Under the pieces are notes generated by a model that did not search any database, was not told the origin of the DNA, and worked only from the letters and a program-made list of their open reading frames with translations. Positions 5,382 through 5,510 of a stretch of 5,510 nt of DNA are shown piece by piece. Source of the stretch: Bog-473 sp035483935 (GTDB taxonomy: Bacteria; Actinomycetota; Acidimicrobiia; Acidimicrobiales; RAAP-2); assembly GCA_035483935.1 (NCBI GenBank), contig DATHPK010000271.1:1-5510 (forward strand), given 5' to 3'. A program made the translations under genes and the position numbers. Numbering within the stretch: position 1 is the stretch's first letter; every line of letters begins with the position of its first letter.

Positions 5382-5419
5382 ACCGACGGGTTTCCGTTGG
5401 TCGATCTGTTCCTTGTTTG
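5382..5419 (+). terminator. Hairpin followed by a T-rich stretch; candidate intrinsic terminator
   Basis: ACCGACGG (5382-5389) pairs with CCGTTGGT (5394-5401) over 8 bp, including one G-U pair, with a GTTT loop. The next 18 nt are about half T and contain TTCC and TTGTTT. It lies 123 nt after the secreted-protein stop and before the next start, a fitting place to end that transcript. Another stem, CCACC/GGTGG at 5345-5358, lies just upstream. I see no gene in the rest of 5259-5470. Confidence 0.4.
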
Positions 5420-5458
5420 ACGGCGGAGGTGGCAGGTTGCCGGGGAGGGGATCCTGAC

Positions 5459-5464
5459 GGAGGG
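5459..5464 (+). promoter_or_regulatory. Ribosome binding site for the gene starting at 5471
   Basis: GGAGGG lies 6 nt before ATG 5471, close to the consensus and at good spacing. It is the main reason to call a gene start there. Confidence 0.4.
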
Positions 5465-5470
5465 ACCCTC

Positions 5471-5510
5471 ATGGAGCGATGCGCATTGCAACGGAGACGG
5501 CGGCGCGTGG
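5471..5510 (+). CDS. Start of an unidentified protein (partial)
   Basis: An ATG behind a good Shine-Dalgarno sequence opens a frame with no stop for the 13 codons left in the window: MERCALQRRRRRV. The five consecutive arginines are encoded by mixed codons. An N-terminus like this could precede a signal peptide or membrane helix, but too little is visible to say what the protein is. It could also be a chance ATG. The hairpins upstream suggest a transcription unit separate from the secreted-protein gene. Confidence 0.35.
   Translation, partial: MERCALQRRRRRV

Overview
This 5.5 kb window comes from a high-GC bacterial chromosome. Codon use is dominated by G or C at third positions, GTG starts are common, promoters of a possible leaderless type occur, and the gene families (P450, cupin, SDR, small methyltransferase, secreted Cys-containing protein) suggest an actinobacterium. 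An environmental lineage such as Acidimicrobiia is a guess from gene style and was not tested.

Layout. Bases 1-1880 hold a tight same-strand run: the last 50 codons of an amidase-signature enzyme, a 157-residue cupin of the 2,4'-dihydroxyacetophenone dioxygenase type, and a complete 397-residue cytochrome P450. The gaps of 31 and 26 nt suggest one catabolic operon working on an aromatic or ketone-like compound; the substrate cannot be read from the sequence. A convergent minus-strand gene (1901-2347) encodes an unrecognised 148-residue protein. Its stop codon and the P450 stop codon lie in opposite arms of one hairpin. A 211-nt spacer (2348-2558) follows. It has coding-like codon use in one plus frame, and that frame overlaps the next start codon as ATGA.

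Bases 2559-3966 hold an SDR oxidoreductase of the carbonyl-reductase-like type and, 25 nt on, a class I SAM-dependent methyltransferase, probably co-transcribed. Next comes a 149-nt spacer with five copies of an 8-bp tandem repeat, then a small predicted multi-pass membrane protein (4116-4517). A 138-nt spacer with a perfect 15-bp palindrome lies before a secreted, cysteine-containing protein (4656-5258). The last 250 nt are non-coding with several hairpins, until a possible new gene begins at 5471 behind a good Shine-Dalgarno sequence and runs off the window.

I see no mobile element, CRISPR array, tRNA or rRNA, and no convincing new multi-gene system. The points most worth a second look are the cupin-P450 pairing, the unrecognised minus-strand protein, the ATGA-linked ORF before the SDR gene, the 8-bp tandem repeat, and the palindrome in front of the secreted-protein gene.
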